The position numbers were made by a program, and so were the translations under genes. 64,000 nt of DNA from Brevibacillus borstelensis (GTDB lineage: Bacteria > Bacillota > Bacilli > Brevibacillales > Brevibacillaceae): positions 1 to 64,000 of the forward strand of contig NZ_RHHO01000001.1 of NCBI RefSeq assembly GCF_003710865.1, given 5' to 3'. This document shows positions 42,324 through 53,813 of this stretch, piece by piece. How positions within the stretch are numbered: position 1 is the stretch's first letter; every line of letters starts with the position of its first letter. The notes under the pieces are model-generated. The model did no database searches and was not told the origin of the DNA. It saw nothing but the letters and a program-made list of their open reading frames with translations.

Positions 42324-43523
42324 TTACAAGCATGCTTCGTAGATGGAGATTACATCCTGCTCGGACAGAGGGCGGGAGCTTGGGAGATAGCCGGCTCCTC
42401 TGCCGCCAATGACGATCGACTCGCGGGCGAGCTCCTCCAGAGCATGTTTGTCGACGCCGAAGTCGGACAGACGCTGTGTGATGCCCATCGCCTCATACCA
42501 ACGTTGTACGGCCTTGATCGCTGCCCGCGCTGCTGCCAGCTCATCCGTTTCGGATACGCCGAAGCATTCCCGTCCCATTCGCGCCAGCCGTTCCGGACGG
42601 TCTTGCAGAATGATCTGCTCAAAATAAGGCAGCGACAAGATCGCCAGCCCGCGTCCATGAGCCATGTCGTAATGGCCGCTCAGGGGATGCTCGATCTGGT
42701 GTAGCGGCATGCCTGCCCCGCGTCCGCCGATGGCAAAGGGGCTGATCCCAAGGGTGCTGGCCCATAGCAGCGTCGCACGGGCCTCTTCGTGATCCGGCTG
42801 GCGAATCGCTGTCAGCGAGTGCTCGACGACGAGACGGATGAGCGACTCGGTGATTCCATCCTGCACATGTGTGCCCGGGGCGCTGATCAAATACGATTCA
42901 AACATGTGCGAAAAAATATCGGCGCACGCTTCAGCCGTCACATGCGCGGGTACGGTGTACGTCAAGGCGGGGTCCAGGATCGCTACCCGCGGGTACAGGG
43001 CAGGCCCGTTGATCGACGATTTTTCATGTGTGTCCCAGTGCGTCAGTACGCTGATGTTGTTGGCTTCGGAGCCGGTCGCCGCGACTGTCGGGATCGCCAT
43101 GAGCGGCAAGGCCTCCTGTACAGGGACCAGATCCTTTGCGGTTCCGCTCGGATTTCCGCGCATGTAATCGTAAATCGGGCGGCCGGATAAAGCGGCAGCC
43201 GCGATCGCCTTCGACGCGTCCATCACCGAACCTCCGCCGAGGGCAATGATAAAATCACAACCGTGCTCGCGGGCAAGGGAAGCTCCTTGATCGACGGTCG
43301 AAGTACGGGGATTCGGTTCGATTTTGTCAAAGAGCACATGGGAAACGTGCTGTTCGTTCAAGAAGGCCTGCACTCTGTCCAGCAAGCCCGTTCGCTTTGC
43401 GGAGCTTCCGCCGGTGACGAGCAGCGCCTTTTGCCCGAGACTCTTTGCTTCCTGTCCAACCTTTGCGATTTCCCCGGTTCCAAACAATATGCGAGTCGGA
43501 AACGACAATTCAAACGGCAACAT
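42324..43523 (-). CDS. Iron-containing alcohol dehydrogenase
   Basis: A 399-residue group III alcohol dehydrogenase that oxidises or reduces an alcohol/aldehyde pair with NAD(P). NAD-binding GGGSVMDASKA lies near 97-107, and metal ligands are in the segment MPLHQIEHPLSGHYDMAHG (about 258-276), with a further His expected downstream. I chose the ATG at 43523 with AAAGGATGG upstream; a longer frame from 43607 lacks a site. It resembles butanol dehydrogenase-like proteins (YugJ type) but the substrate cannot be told. Confidence 0.9.
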   Translation of the reverse strand: MLPFELSFPTRILFGTGEIAKVGQEAKSLGQKALLVTGGSSAKRTGLLDRVQAFLNEQHVSHVLFDKIEPNPRTSTVDQGASLAREHGCDFIIALGGGSVMDASKAIAAAALSGRPIYDYMRGNPSGTAKDLVPVQEALPLMAIPTVAATGSEANNISVLTHWDTHEKSSINGPALYPRVAILDPALTYTVPAHVTAEACADIFSHMFESYLISAPGTHVQDGITESLIRLVVEHSLTAIRQPDHEEARATLLWASTLGISPFAIGGRGAGMPLHQIEHPLSGHYDMAHGRGLAILSLPYFEQIILQDRPERLARMGRECFGVSETDELAAARAAIKAVQRWYEAMGITQRLSDFGVDKHALEELARESIVIGGRGAGYLPSSRPLSEQDVISIYEACL

Positions 43524-43596
43524 GACAAATCCCATCCTTTCACGCATTCTTTCTATTAGATAGTGTATCACAAAAAGGGAGCGGGCTTGGAGAACG

Positions 43597-43785
43597 ATGG
43601 CACTCAATCATTATGAGGGCGATTATGAGTCGGCTCTTTCTCACACGTGAAAGGCAGCAGAGTTGTCGCCGGACGATCCGGAGCTTCTGGAATATCTCCT
43701 GCTGTTTCACGAGCTGCCGGGACAATACATCAGTGGCGAGGAAGCCATAGAAATTCGGAAAAAATTCTGGAGCATGATTCTGGTA
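43597..43785 (+). pseudogene. Remnant of a TPR-like protein gene
   Basis: Reading from the ATG at 43597 gives MALNHYEGDYESALSHT, a TGA at 43648-43650, then KAAELSPDDPELLEYLLLFH in the same frame. Joined, this looks like a tetratricopeptide repeat (YEGDYESALSH-x-KAAELSPDDPE) and the C-terminal end of a protein. No ribosome binding site is visible, so I read it as a decayed fragment; a CGA to TGA change would explain the stop. Confidence 0.45.
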
Positions 43786-43896
43786 ACGGTACAGCTTTGG
43801 ATATCGTGGGACGCAATCGAAACAGATAGGTCGCCAGACTTATCGCAGGGGCTCATTTCAATTCGGAATAAATTAATAGAAGGGGAGATGAAAAAA

Positions 43897-44439
43897 ATGA
43901 ACAGCTTCAAAGGCTTCCTGCTAGTGGCTTTGATCCTGGCAGGAATCAGCGGATGCGGGGATGCCTCTGAGACGAAGGAAGAAAACAGTGCAGTCGTTGA
44001 GAATCCAGTCGGGAAAGAGGCAAAAAATATAATAATCGGAGAGGATACTTTTCCCTTGCATGATTTGAAAGGTGTACAAAATTTCAAAGACCAATTCACA
44101 TTTGCGTTTGATCCAACGGTTCATCCAGAGATTGCATACTACAAAAGCGGCGAGACAGTTACCATTGATTTTGGCGGTACAGAATTCGATCATATAGCGA
44201 TTTTGGACGTTCTCCTCGATTCAGAGGGGAAACAATTATATACGGATAAAGAGATCAAGGAGGTGCCCTATACCCATGAAGACAATCACTATCAATTCAA
44301 ATTAGAGAAGCACTTCGCTTCTGCTCTGGATTCGAATCCTAAGAAGAGTAAAACAGTTTACAGAGGTTTTCGAATCAATGCCTATAAGGATGATCAAGAA
44401 CACCCATTTGGATTTGTAATCAAAACAGATTCATACTAA
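43897..44439 (+). CDS. Lipoprotein, unknown function
   Basis: A 180-residue lipoprotein with signal MNSFKGFLLVALILAGISGC and a mature domain rich in Asp and Tyr. No family recognised. The ATG at 43897 has AAGGGGAG nine bases upstream; an ATG three codons earlier is too close to it. The upstream frame that continues into it belongs to the TPR remnant. It is AT-richer than the neighbouring genes. A terminator follows. Confidence 0.75.
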   Translation: MNSFKGFLLVALILAGISGCGDASETKEENSAVVENPVGKEAKNIIIGEDTFPLHDLKGVQNFKDQFTFAFDPTVHPEIAYYKSGETVTIDFGGTEFDHIAILDVLLDSEGKQLYTDKEIKEVPYTHEDNHYQFKLEKHFASALDSNPKKSKTVYRGFRINAYKDDQEHPFGFVIKTDSY

Positions 44440-44446
44440 ACCATTG

Positions 44447-44478
44447 AAAAGCCCCGTTTCATCCGAAAGGGGCTTTTT
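44447..44478 (+). terminator. Terminator after the lipoprotein gene
   Basis: AAAAGCCCC/GGGGCTTTT stem with T tail. The stem is symmetric and may serve the convergent gene at 44518 too. Confidence 0.9.
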
Positions 44479-44517
44479 GAATCTGACGCGGGAAATTCCC
44501 CGCGTTTTTTCTGTTTG

Positions 44518-45390
44518 CTAAAAAAGCGCATGATCCCCCTGGCCCGCAGAGTCGGTCTGAACGGAGCGCTCAGGCACATACCGCCCGTAATCGGGAAGCG
44601 CTATGCTGTCAAAGTCGCGCACCAACCGCGCCAGTCCTTCTGCCAGCTCTTCACCCGAGACGGGCAGACCGTGACCCGTGACGGCTATCGACGGACGCAG
44701 CGCTTCTAGCTTTTCAACCGCCTCCCGGGCGGCCTCCCAGTCAGTCGTAAAGTACCGGGGCGGGCCGGTAATCTCGGTCATTTGCGTCAGCACTTTATAG
44801 AGAGAATCCTGTCTCACTGTGACAAAAGCATCCCCGGCGATCAGCACCCGGTCCTGCTCCCGAAACAAAGAGACATGGCCGGGGGAGTGGCCGGGCGTAT
44901 GAATCCAGCGCCACCCCGGCATAAACGGAACGGTTCCGTCTGCCGGCAAGGTCTGCAGCCGGCTGCCCAGATCGATGCCTCCGTTCGGGAACAGCGGCGA
45001 CAGCTTCGCGACCAGACCTCCTTCTACGCCCGGATCCGGTTCGGGATAATCGGAGGTGCCATCTAGATAAGGCTTTTCCAGCTCGTGGGCATATACAGGG
45101 ACATCCCACCGATCGGCCAGATCGATCACCGCGCCGACGTGGTCAAAATGACCGTGGGTCAGGACGATTGCCTTTGGGCGCGCTCCCGAACCAAAGCGTT
45201 TTTCAGCCGCAGCCGCAATGTCAGGAGCCGACTTGGGCATCCCGGCATCGACGAGCACCCACTGCCCGGACTGAGGTTCTCCGACAAAGCAGAGGTTTAC
45301 GACCTGTATGCAAAGGGCAAACACGTCAGAGGCGATCTCCTGGCCGATGCCGCTTGCCGCCGAAGTAACCGGAATATAGGTATCCCGCAA
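44518..45390 (-). CDS. Metallo-beta-lactamase fold hydrolase
   Basis: A 290-residue MBL-fold enzyme. The zinc motif THGHFDH places ligands at His79, His81, Asp83 and His84, with further ligands in HTPGHSPGHV (about 163), GDAFV (about 187) and GHGLPV. It starts with TTG at 45390, preceded by GGGAGGGA. Family members include thioesterases, glyoxalase II and lactonases; sequence alone does not decide. It is apparently monocistronic. Confidence 0.87.
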   Translation of the reverse strand: MRDTYIPVTSAASGIGQEIASDVFALCIQVVNLCFVGEPQSGQWVLVDAGMPKSAPDIAAAAEKRFGSGARPKAIVLTHGHFDHVGAVIDLADRWDVPVYAHELEKPYLDGTSDYPEPDPGVEGGLVAKLSPLFPNGGIDLGSRLQTLPADGTVPFMPGWRWIHTPGHSPGHVSLFREQDRVLIAGDAFVTVRQDSLYKVLTQMTEITGPPRYFTTDWEAAREAVEKLEALRPSIAVTGHGLPVSGEELAEGLARLVRDFDSIALPDYGRYVPERSVQTDSAGQGDHALF

Positions 45391-45451
45391 TGATATTCCC
45401 TCCCGATCTGTCCATTTTCCCTCTTACTGTTTGCAGTTGGAAGCGAAATTA

Positions 45452-47170
45452 TCATGACGCAACCCGAAACTTGTCGCTCAGCTCATGCAGGCGGCCAGAC
45501 AGGGCCAACAGTTCGCTTGCCAGTCTGCGCGACTTTTCGATCGAGGCCAGCTGCTCCCTGGACGTGTGCAGCATCTCTTCCGTACTTGTCCTGGTCTCCT
45601 GGGAGACAGCGACGAACGTTTCGAGTGTAGCATCGACTTCATCCAAATCATCTGAGATACCGGACAAGCCTTTGCTTGCAGCCTCCAGTTGTACGGCGGT
45701 CCGGTCGATCGTCTGCCTGAGCAGAAGAAAGGCTTTCTCCGCTTCGTGCAGCTTTTCCATGCTTTGCTGCAATTGTCCGGCAGCCTCTGTCGTTTCCGCA
45801 GAAACGGAGTGCGCTTCACCCCGGATGCTTTGCATCATGTGGGAGATTTCGACCGCTGCTGTTTCCGACTCCCCGGCCAGCTTGGCTACTTCGTCCGCGA
45901 CGACGGCGAAGCCCCGGCCGTATTGACCTGCCCTTGCCGCTTCGATCGTGGCGTTCAGCGCCAGCAGCTTTGTCTGCTTGGAAATGTTTTGGATCAGCCC
46001 GACGACGGCTCCAATCGATTCAGACTGCTCCCGAAGGGCGGACATCCGGTTGTAAAGCTGCTCGTATCTCCCGGAAAAGCGGCGGATCATGGAGGTTAGA
46101 TCGTCGATCCTTTCCTGGCCGTTGAGCGCCACTTGCTCCATCTCTTTTCCTGATGCAAGGACAGAGGCGATCTCCTTAAACAGTTCATCCATGTCCGTCT
46201 TCATCCGTTGAAAAGAGGCGGTGGCAGATTCTGTGGAGCTGGCCGTTTCCTCGACGCCCTTGTTCACCGTATCGAGGCGCAGGGCCAACAGCGAAGAGCG
46301 CTCTCCGGCCTCCTCGGCAGCGAGCCGAATTTCATGACCGTCTCTGTTTAATTCGACAATCATCCGCTTGATCTCGGTCACGATATCCGCCATCTGTTCG
46401 ACCATGTGATTGAAGCTGTCTGCGATGGAGCGGATTTCCGGCCCTTCATGGCTGAGGTCGGTCCGTTGGGTCAGATCTCCGGAGCTAACCCGGCGCATGT
46501 TGGCAATCAGAGTCTGAAAGGGTGCCGTGATGCCGCGAACAATGAACCAGCAAAGAATCAAGGAAAGGATCAGGCAAACTGCGATGGTAAACAAGATAAA
46601 TTTCCCTGTTTGGTCCAGGGGAGCGAGGTACTGCTTTTGCGGAACGGCAATGATGTAGATGAAATTTTCTTCGGGCGAGTGACTGAAAGCCAGTGTATGT
46701 ACGGCCCCGCCTGCATTTATATGGGTAACGCCAAAGCGCTGGGCTTGTATTTGCGCGGCGAGCTCCCCGGGAAAGTCAATCGCCCTTTTCGTAATGTTTT
46801 CAATCGGTTCGAAAAGGCCGTCACGGACCACAAACTGCTGGATGTCCAATCCTTTTTGGGCCAGACCGGCCTGCTGCTGTCGCAGCTCGTACTGCAGCCG
46901 TTTTTTGTATGTTTTGTCGTCGGAGGCAAACGTGAACTTCATCAGCGCGATTTTTTCCGTAATCTTTTCGGTTTCAGAGTCCAGTCTTGCTTCCATCTGG
47001 GAGATAATCATCTGTTTGGCTTGGGAATAAAACGCGCCGCCGATGATGATGGAGGAAAAAAGCAGCAGGCACAGCAGCGGAACGGTGATCTTTGTCTGTA
47101 GCCGTATGTTCCTGTGCAGGCGGGCGAATGGAGCTGCGAGAGGCGTAAAAACGGATTGTCTCTTGATCAT
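45452..47170 (-). CDS. Methyl-accepting chemotaxis protein
   Basis: A 572-residue transmembrane chemoreceptor: membrane segments near 26-50 and 188-210, an extracellular sensing domain of about 135 residues between them, a HAMP domain near 212-265 and a cytoplasmic signalling domain with the CheA-contact hairpin ([19 protein letters not shown], about 395-413). It signals to CheA/CheW; the ligand is unknown. The ATG at 47170 has AGGGGGA upstream. It sits at the right end of the block that separates purB from purC. Confidence 0.94.
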   Translation of the reverse strand: MIKRQSVFTPLAAPFARLHRNIRLQTKITVPLLCLLLFSSIIIGGAFYSQAKQMIISQMEARLDSETEKITEKIALMKFTFASDDKTYKKRLQYELRQQQAGLAQKGLDIQQFVVRDGLFEPIENITKRAIDFPGELAAQIQAQRFGVTHINAGGAVHTLAFSHSPEENFIYIIAVPQKQYLAPLDQTGKFILFTIAVCLILSLILCWFIVRGITAPFQTLIANMRRVSSGDLTQRTDLSHEGPEIRSIADSFNHMVEQMADIVTEIKRMIVELNRDGHEIRLAAEEAGERSSLLALRLDTVNKGVEETASSTESATASFQRMKTDMDELFKEIASVLASGKEMEQVALNGQERIDDLTSMIRRFSGRYEQLYNRMSALREQSESIGAVVGLIQNISKQTKLLALNATIEAARAGQYGRGFAVVADEVAKLAGESETAAVEISHMMQSIRGEAHSVSAETTEAAGQLQQSMEKLHEAEKAFLLLRQTIDRTAVQLEAASKGLSGISDDLDEVDATLETFVAVSQETRTSTEEMLHTSREQLASIEKSRRLASELLALSGRLHELSDKFRVAS

Positions 47171-47297
47171 GTTTGTCCCCCTGAAAAATTGCGTAGTCAG
47201 ATAGTCCCATTTCCATTGTAGTGAAGGAATGTAAAGCTGGTGTGGATGTAATGTAAACGAATATTAAGAGAGAAAATGATGTTTTTATACAATAATT

Positions 47298-47380
47298 CCC
47301 GAACGTTTGTCGAAGGTATATTTGTTAATTTCCGTTGATAATGGCGTATAATTATGTTTAAATGAAATTGAATCGTTCGT
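47298..47380 (+). promoter_or_regulatory. purC promoter with flanking PurR-like cores
   Basis: TTGTTA (47322-47327), 19-base spacer, TATAAT (47347-47352). CCCGAACG at 47298-47305 and CGTTCGTG at 47374-47381 flank it as inverted CGAAC cores; a further CGAA is at 47311. Spacing is longer than in the classic paired box. Confidence 0.55.
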
Positions 47381-47428
47381 GAATTGGTTTGATCAAACCC
47401 ATATCATCGGGGGAAGGTGGCTCCGGAA

Positions 47429-48148
47429 GTGGAAAAACGAGAACAACTTTACGAAGGCAAGGCAAAGCGTATCTATCGTACGTCTTTGGACAATCAGTAT
47501 TGGGTGGAGTACAAGGATGACGCCACTGCTTTTAACGGAGAAAAGAAAGCGACCATCACCGGCAAGGGAGAACTGAACAACCGGATTACCGCAATCTTTT
47601 TCACGATGTTGAAACAGCGCGGCATCGACAATCACTTCATACGCCTGTTGTCGCCCACGGAGCAGCTGGTACGGCAGGTGGCGATCATTCCGCTGGAAGT
47701 TGTCGTGCGCAACATCGCCGCCGGTTCTCTGGCCAAGCGCCTGGGCATGAAGGAAGGCACTGTGCTTCCTCAGCCGGTCGTCGAGTTTTACTACAAGGAC
47801 GACGCGCTCGGAGATCCGCTCGTCAATCCTTCTCACATCAAGGTGATGGGTATCGCCAGCGAAGAAGATTTGGCTGCACTGGAGCGTTTGGGATTGATGG
47901 TCAACGACGTATTGCAGCCGTATTTGCGGGAGAGGGGCATCCTTCTCGTCGATTTTAAATTGGAGTTTGGTCGTACACCGGAAGGAGAGATTCTCCTCGC
48001 CGATGAAATATCGCCGGACACGTGCCGGTTCTGGGATGCCGAGACGGGAGAAAAGCTGGACAAGGACCGTTTTCGCCGCGATCTCGGCAAAGTAGAGGAA
48101 GCGTATCAGGAAATGCTCAAACGATTGGGAGGAGAGGCACATGTATAA
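47429..48148 (+). CDS. purC: SAICAR synthetase
   Basis: A 239-residue enzyme that joins aspartate to CAIR with ATP, giving SAICAR. Hallmarks: [10 protein letters not shown] at the N-terminus, [27 protein letters not shown] near 75-101 and [13 protein letters not shown] near 193. I take GTG 47429 as start, with GGGGGAAGG 11 bases upstream; GTG 47417 would sit on that site. It is the first gene of the second pur segment and overlaps purS by eight bases. Confidence 0.96.
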   Translation: MEKREQLYEGKAKRIYRTSLDNQYWVEYKDDATAFNGEKKATITGKGELNNRITAIFFTMLKQRGIDNHFIRLLSPTEQLVRQVAIIPLEVVVRNIAAGSLAKRLGMKEGTVLPQPVVEFYYKDDALGDPLVNPSHIKVMGIASEEDLAALERLGLMVNDVLQPYLRERGILLVDFKLEFGRTPEGEILLADEISPDTCRFWDAETGEKLDKDRFRRDLGKVEEAYQEMLKRLGGEAHV

Positions 48149-48389
48149 AGCTGTCGTCTACGTTACATTGCGTCAAAGCGTATTGGACCCGCAAGGCCAT
48201 GCAGTAAAAGGAGCGCTGCATTCGCTTGGATTCGACGAGGTAAAGGACGTTCGCATCGGAAGGTATCTCGAAGTGGAGCTGGATACTTCCGACCTGAGCA
48301 AAGCGGAGGAACGGGTTTCCGAAATGTGCGAGAAGCTGCTTGCCAACACTGTCATCGAAGACTATCGCTTCGAGATTGTGGAGGGCTGA
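48141..48389 (+). CDS. purS: FGAM synthetase subunit PurS
   Basis: An 82-residue subunit that bridges PurQ and PurL in the three-part FGAM synthetase of Bacilli. [19 protein letters not shown] near the N-terminus is characteristic. The ATG has GGAGAGG upstream, inside purC. Confidence 0.97.
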   Translation: MYKAVVYVTLRQSVLDPQGHAVKGALHSLGFDEVKDVRIGRYLEVELDTSDLSKAEERVSEMCEKLLANTVIEDYRFEIVEG

Positions 48390-48392
48390 GCG

Positions 48393-49085
48393 ATGCGTGT
48401 AGCCGTTATCGTATTTCCCGGTTCCAATGCTGACGTGGATTTGTACAATGCAGTGGAAGACGTGATGGGAGTGCCGGTCGACTACGTATGGCACGCAGAA
48501 AACGACTTGTCCCGCTACGATGTCATTTTGCTGCCGGGCGGCTTTTCCTACGGCGATTATCTGCGCTGCGGCGCCGTCGCCCGTTTTTCCCCGGTGATGG
48601 AGCAGGTCATCAAGGCGGCCGAGCAAGGCAAGCTGGTCATGGGCATCTGCAACGGCTTCCAGATTCTCACCGAAGCAGGGCTTCTGCCGGGAGCGCTGCT
48701 GAGAAACCGTTCGCTCAAATTCCGCTGCAAGCTGTCCGCGCTCCGCGTCGAGAACAATGACACCGCCTTTACCCGCGATTACGCGGCGGGTGAAGTCATC
48801 CAGATCCCGATCGCACACGGCGAGGGCAACTACTACTGTGACGAAGAAACACTGGAAAAACTGAAAGCCAACAATCAGATCGTGTTCCGCTATCACGGGG
48901 AAAACCCGAATGGCTCACTGGAGGATATCGCTGGCATCTGCAACGAAAAAGGCAACGTGCTGGGCATGATGCCCCATCCGGAGCGCGCTGTTCACGAATG
49001 GATGAGTTCTGCTGACGGACGGCGCATGTTTACCTCGATTCTACAGACATGGAGGGAACGAAACAGTGTCCAAGCTCACTCATAA
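48393..49085 (+). CDS. purQ: FGAM synthetase glutaminase subunit PurQ
   Basis: A 230-residue class I glutamine amidotransferase that supplies ammonia to PurL. The nucleophile is Cys86 (GICNGFQ), with the His/Glu pair in [12 protein letters not shown] near 195. It starts three bases after purS and overlaps purL by 20 bases, so synthesis of the complex is coupled. Confidence 0.98.
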   Translation: MRVAVIVFPGSNADVDLYNAVEDVMGVPVDYVWHAENDLSRYDVILLPGGFSYGDYLRCGAVARFSPVMEQVIKAAEQGKLVMGICNGFQILTEAGLLPGALLRNRSLKFRCKLSALRVENNDTAFTRDYAAGEVIQIPIAHGEGNYYCDEETLEKLKANNQIVFRYHGENPNGSLEDIAGICNEKGNVLGMMPHPERAVHEWMSSADGRRMFTSILQTWRERNSVQAHS

Positions 49086-51309
49086 AGAACCGACTGCCGA
49101 GCAAATTGCCGAAGAAAAGCTTTATCGCGAAATCGGTCTCACAGACGAAGAATACAAGAGCGTCGTCAACATTCTGGGACGCCAGCCCAACTGGACGGAA
49201 ACAGGGCTCTACAGCGTGATGTGGTCGGAGCACTGCTCGTATAAAAACTCCCGCCCTGTCCTGCGCCGCTTCCCGACGACCGGCCCGCGCGTCCTGCAAG
49301 GACCGGGTGAAGGCGCCGGCATCGTCGACATCGGCGACAATCAGGCTGTCGTTTTCAAGATCGAAAGCCACAACCACCCTTCTGCCATCGAACCGTACCA
49401 GGGAGCGGCAACAGGAGTAGGCGGCATCATCCGCGATGTGTTCTCGATGGGAGCGCGTCCGGTCGCTTTGCTCAATTCGCTGCGCTTCGGGGAACTGACA
49501 ACCCCGCGCGTCAAATACTTGTTTGAAAACGTAGTCGCCGGGATTGCCGGCTACGGCAACTGCATCGGGATTCCGACTGTAGGCGGCGAAGTCAACTTCG
49601 ACCCTACGTATGAAGGAAACCCGCTCGTCAACGCAATGTGCGTCGGTCTGATCGACCACGACAAGATTCAAAAAGGGGTGGCCAGCGGCATCGGCAACCC
49701 GGTCATTTACGTGGGAGCGAGCACCGGCCGTGACGGCATTCACGGGGCTACCTTCGCTTCCGAGGAATTGAATGAAGAATCGGAGAAAAAGCGCCCCGCT
49801 GTGCAGGTAGGCGATCCGTTCATGGAAAAGCTGCTGCTCGAGGCATGCCTGGAGCTGATCGACACCGGAATCGTCGTCGGCATTCAGGATATGGGGGCGG
49901 CCGGCCTGACCTGCTCCAGCGCGGAGATGGCTTCCAAGGCGGGCAATGGAATCGAGATGAACCTCGATCTGGTGCCGCAGCGGGAGGCGGGCATGTCCGC
50001 GTATGAAATGATGCTGTCCGAATCCCAGGAGCGCATGCTCGTCGTCGTGGAAAAGGGCAAAGAAGCAGAGGCAATCGCTCTCTTTGACAAATGGGGATTG
50101 GCTTCTGCCGTCGTAGGAAAAGTGACGGATGACGGCCTGCTCAGACTGCTCCATCACGGCGAGGTGGTCGCAGAGGTGCCGGTGAAAACGCTGGCGGATG
50201 ACGCTCCTGTGTACCATCGCCCTTCCAGGGTTCCCGCCTATTACGAGGCGAATGCCAAGGTGGACCCGGTGGCGGCGATCAGCGAGCCGAAGGATTTGAA
50301 TGAAACGCTCAAGGCTTTGCTGGCCCAGCCGACGGTCGCGAGCAAAGCATGGGTTTATGAACAATACGATCACATCGTCCGGGCAGGCACAGCCGTCAAG
50401 CCAGGCTCCGACGCCGCTGTCGTGATGGTGCGCGGTACCCGCAAGGCGCTGGCGATGAGCACGGATTGCAACGGACGCTACGTGTATCTGGACCCGCAGG
50501 TGGGCGGTGCCATCGCCGTGGCGGAAGCGGCGCGCAACGTCGTTTGCTCTGGTGCCGAGCCGCTCGCGGTCACAGACTGCCTGAATTTTGGCAGTCCGGA
50601 GAAGCCGGAGGTGTTCTGGCAGTTTGAAAAAGCCGTTGACGGCATGAGCGAAGCCTGCCTGGCGCTGAATTCGCCTGTCATCGGAGGAAACGTCTCCTTC
50701 TACAACGAGCGGAGCGGCGATGCCATCTACCCAACCCCGACGATCGGGATGGTGGGCCTGATCACGGATGTGGATCACATCACTACGCAGCATTTCAAGG
50801 CTGAGGGAGATGTCGTCATCCTGCTCGGCGAAACCTTTGCCGAGCTGGGCGGAAGCGAGTATCAAAAATATGCGACTGGCGCGATTTCCGGCCGTCCGCC
50901 TCAGCTGGACTTGAAAAAAGAGGCGGCTGTGCAGAAGCTGGTGCTGGACGCCATCCGCAACGGGCTGGTCAAATCGGCACACGACTTGTCGGAAGGCGGC
51001 CTCGGCGTGGCTCTTGCGGAAGCGTGCTTTGGCGAAAACATCGGCGCGACAGTTTCCCTGTCCTCTGATCTGAGAGCGGATGTGCTGTTGTTCAGCGAAT
51101 CGCAGTCCCGCATCCTGATCAGTGTCGCCACGGAAAAGGCCGATGAGGTGCTGGCTCTGGCCGGCGAAATGGGCGTGCCTGCGCAGGCAATCGGACAGAC
51201 TGGCGGAGAGCAACTGGTGGTGAACATCAACGGGGTCGAAGCTGTACACGCACCGCTGACAGCTTTGAAGGCCGCATGGAAGGATGCGATTCCATGTTTG
51301 ATCGGGTAA
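49066..51309 (+). CDS. purL: FGAM synthetase large subunit PurL
   Basis: A 747-residue small-type PurL that makes FGAM from FGAR, ATP and ammonia delivered by Pur[12 protein letters not shown] near 47, [33 protein letters not shown] near 96-128 and [11 protein letters not shown] near 280 are family motifs. GTG start at 49066 with GGAGGGAA upstream. It overlaps purF by 16 bases. Confidence 0.98.
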   Translation: MSKLTHKEPTAEQIAEEKLYREIGLTDEEYKSVVNILGRQPNWTETGLYSVMWSEHCSYKNSRPVLRRFPTTGPRVLQGPGEGAGIVDIGDNQAVVFKIESHNHPSAIEPYQGAATGVGGIIRDVFSMGARPVALLNSLRFGELTTPRVKYLFENVVAGIAGYGNCIGIPTVGGEVNFDPTYEGNPLVNAMCVGLIDHDKIQKGVASGIGNPVIYVGASTGRDGIHGATFASEELNEESEKKRPAVQVGDPFMEKLLLEACLELIDTGIVVGIQDMGAAGLTCSSAEMASKAGNGIEMNLDLVPQREAGMSAYEMMLSESQERMLVVVEKGKEAEAIALFDKWGLASAVVGKVTDDGLLRLLHHGEVVAEVPVKTLADDAPVYHRPSRVPAYYEANAKVDPVAAISEPKDLNETLKALLAQPTVASKAWVYEQYDHIVRAGTAVKPGSDAAVVMVRGTRKALAMSTDCNGRYVYLDPQVGGAIAVAEAARNVVCSGAEPLAVTDCLNFGSPEKPEVFWQFEKAVDGMSEACLALNSPVIGGNVSFYNERSGDAIYPTPTIGMVGLITDVDHITTQHFKAEGDVVILLGETFAELGGSEYQKYATGAISGRPPQLDLKKEAAVQKLVLDAIRNGLVKSAHDLSEGGLGVALAEACFGENIGATVSLSSDLRADVLLFSESQSRILISVATEKADEVLALAGEMGVPAQAIGQTGGEQLVVNINGVEAVHAPLTALKAAWKDAIPCLIG

Positions 51310-52712
51310 TCTGGGACAAACTGAACGAAGAATGCGGCGTTTTTGGCATCTACAACCACAAGGAAGCGTCCCCGCTGACGTATCTGGGGCTGCACGCCCT
51401 GCAGCATCGCGGTCAGGAGAGCGCAGGCATCTGCGCCTCCGATGGCGAGCGCTGGTACAAACACCGGGGGATGGGGCTGGTGGCGGAGGCGTTTGCCGGT
51501 GTGGATCTGCAAACCTTTCGCGGCAACATTGCCATCGGTCATACACGCTACACCACTGCGGGTTCGAGCAAGATCGAGAACGCGCAGCCGCTCTTTTTCC
51601 GCTACGCTCACGGCAGCATGGCTGTGGCTCACAACGGCAACCTGGTCAACGCTTCGGTTCTCAGAAAGGAGCTGGAGGCAAAAGGCTCGATCTTTCAGAC
51701 GACCAGCGACACTGAGGTGATCGCGCACTTGATCGCCCGTTCCAAAAGCAGCGATTTGACCGAGGCTGTCCGCGAGGCGCTGCAGCATATCAAGGGAGCC
51801 TACGCACTTCTCGTCATGAATGAAAAACAGCTAATCATCGCGCTCGATCCCAACGGCCTGCGTCCGCTTTCGCTGGGGCGTCTCGGCGATGCGATTTGCG
51901 TGGCGTCGGAGACGTGCGCGTTTGACATCATCGGCGCAGAGTACTGGCGGGACGTTCAGCCGGGCGAATTGATCGTGGTCGACGAGGACGGCGTCCGCGA
52001 GTCCACATTTGCCGAAAACACCAAACGCTCGATCTGCACATTTGAATATATTTACTTTGCCCGTCCGGACAGCGACATCGACAGCATCAACGTCCACATG
52101 GCCCGCAAGCGTCTGGGGAAACAGCTCGCTCTCGAAGCGCCTGTGGAAGCCGACGTCGTGACCGGCGTTCCCGATTCGAGCATTTCTGCCGCAATCGGTT
52201 TCGCGGAGGCGACGGGAATTCCTTACGAGCTGGGCTTGATCAAAAACCGCTATGTGGGACGCACCTTTATCCAGCCGACCCAGGAGCTGCGCGAGCGCGG
52301 CGTGTACATGAAGCTGTCAGCCGTTCGCAAGGTGGTCGAAGGCAAGCGGGTGGTCATGATTGACGATTCGATTGTCCGCGGGACGACGAGCAGCAGGATC
52401 GTGCAAATGCTCCGAGACGCGGGGGCAAAGGAAGTCCACGTCCGCATCAGTTCGCCGCCGGTCATGAACTCCTGCTTTTACGGCATCGACACCTCGACGC
52501 GCGACGAGCTGATCGCTTCGTCCAAATCGGTGGAAGAAATCCGCCAATTCATTGGCGCCGATTCGCTCAGCTTTTTGACAATCGAAGGCATGATCGACGC
52601 GATCGGCCGCGAGGATGGCTCTCCCAACCGCGGTCACTGTCTGGCATGTTTCAACGGAGACTACCCGACAGAAGTGGAATACGAAGCGGCGCTGCCTTCA
52701 GATAAGTGCTGA
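51294..52712 (+). CDS. purF: Amidophosphoribosyltransferase
   Basis: A 472-residue enzyme of the first committed step of purine synthesis, PRPP plus glutamine to phosphoribosylamine. The N-terminal nucleophile Cys14 (NEECGVFG) implies removal of a 13-residue propeptide, as in B. subtilis PurF. The PRPP motif [13 protein letters not shown] lies near 352-364. Cysteines in SICTFEY, NSCFYG and HCLACF fit the 4Fe-4S type. I chose the ATG 51294 (GGAAGGATG upstream); one at 51276 is an alternative. Confidence 0.96.
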   Translation: MFDRVIWDKLNEECGVFGIYNHKEASPLTYLGLHALQHRGQESAGICASDGERWYKHRGMGLVAEAFAGVDLQTFRGNIAIGHTRYTTAGSSKIENAQPLFFRYAHGSMAVAHNGNLVNASVLRKELEAKGSIFQTTSDTEVIAHLIARSKSSDLTEAVREALQHIKGAYALLVMNEKQLIIALDPNGLRPLSLGRLGDAICVASETCAFDIIGAEYWRDVQPGELIVVDEDGVRESTFAENTKRSICTFEYIYFARPDSDIDSINVHMARKRLGKQLALEAPVEADVVTGVPDSSISAAIGFAEATGIPYELGLIKNRYVGRTFIQPTQELRERGVYMKLSAVRKVVEGKRVVMIDDSIVRGTTSSRIVQMLRDAGAKEVHVRISSPPVMNSCFYGIDTSTRDELIASSKSVEEIRQFIGADSLSFLTIEGMIDAIGREDGSPNRGHCLACFNGDYPTEVEYEAALPSDKC

Positions 52713-52772
52713 CAGGCAAGCTGCGTGTTTTTGCAAAGCCAACAACCAACCTCTACCGATGGAGGAGAAACC

Positions 52773-53813
52773 ATGAGTGATGCATACAAGCAAGCGGGAG
52801 TAGATATAGAGGCGGGCAATCAGGCGGTCGAGCGCATGAAAAAGCACGTCAAACGGACATTCCGGCCGGAGGTGCTCACTGATCTGGGCGGGTTCGGCGC
52901 TCTGTTTCGTCTCGATACGACCAAATACAAAAAGCCGGTGCTCGTCTCGGGAACGGATGGAGTCGGCACCAAGCTGAAGCTGGCTTTTGCCATGGACAAA
53001 CACGACACGATCGGGATCGACGCGGTGGCCATGTGCGTCAACGACGTAGTGGTGCAAGGAGCGGAACCGCTCTTTTTCCTCGACTATCTGGCGTGCGACA
53101 AGGTCGTTCCGGAGAAAATCGAAGCCATCGTCAAGGGGATTGCCGACGGCTGCGCCCAGGCAGGCTGCTCCCTGATCGGCGGCGAAACGGCGGAAATGCC
53201 AGGCATGTACGCGGAAGGCGAGTACGACATCGCCGGGTTTACGGTAGGCGTGGCTGACGAAGACAAGCTGATTACCGGCGCTTCGGTGAAGCCGGGCGAC
53301 GTGCTGATCGGGCTGGCCGCAAGCGGAGTCCACAGCAACGGCTTTTCGCTTGTCCGCAAGGTTCTGCTGGCTGACCGCGGCCTTTCTCTGAGCGAGCATA
53401 TGGACGTCCTCGGCAAAACATTGGGCGAGGAGCTCTTGACTCCTACACGCATCTACGTAAAACAGATGTTGTCGCTGCTGGATGCGGTCGAGGTGAAAGC
53501 GATGGCCCACATCACCGGCGGCGGCTTTACGGAAAACATTCCGCGCGTATTGCCGGAAGGGACGCAGGCGGTCATCGACGTCGGGACGTGGCCGGTGCTG
53601 CCGATCTTTTCCCTGGTGCAGGAATCCGGGAATATTTCCTGGAGCGACATGTACCGCACTTTCAATATGGGGATCGGCATGATCGCGGTCGTCAAGCCGG
53701 AGGATGCCGAGCGGGCGATGGAGACGCTGAAGCAGTCGGGCGAGCAGCCGTACCGGATCGGCCATATCGCTGCCGGGGAACGAAAGGTCGTATACAACGG
53801 GGTGGCGTGGTGA
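52773..53813 (+). CDS. purM: AIR synthetase
   Basis: A 346-residue phosphoribosylformylglycinamidine cyclo-ligase that closes FGAM to AIR with ATP. It has the [25 protein letters not shown] and [11 protein letters not shown] motifs, the last near 138-148. The ATG 52773 has GGAGGAG upstream; a longer frame from 52725 is unsupported. Its stop codon overlaps the purN start (GTGA). Confidence 0.97.
   Translation: MSDAYKQAGVDIEAGNQAVERMKKHVKRTFRPEVLTDLGGFGALFRLDTTKYKKPVLVSGTDGVGTKLKLAFAMDKHDTIGIDAVAMCVNDVVVQGAEPLFFLDYLACDKVVPEKIEAIVKGIADGCAQAGCSLIGGETAEMPGMYAEGEYDIAGFTVGVADEDKLITGASVKPGDVLIGLAASGVHSNGFSLVRKVLLADRGLSLSEHMDVLGKTLGEELLTPTRIYVKQMLSLLDAVEVKAMAHITGGGFTENIPRVLPEGTQAVIDVGTWPVLPIFSLVQESGNISWSDMYRTFNMGIGMIAVVKPEDAERAMETLKQSGEQPYRIGHIAAGERKVVYNGVAW

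Noticed and set aside
45390-45926. Plus-strand frame of 178 codons opposite the chemoreceptor
   Set aside because: Ser/Cys-rich composition is the antisense of the receptor signalling domain; no start site.
49030-51546. 838-codon minus-strand frame opposite purL
   Set aside because: Antisense shadow of a highly conserved, codon-biased gene; the plus strand encodes purL and purF without doubt.
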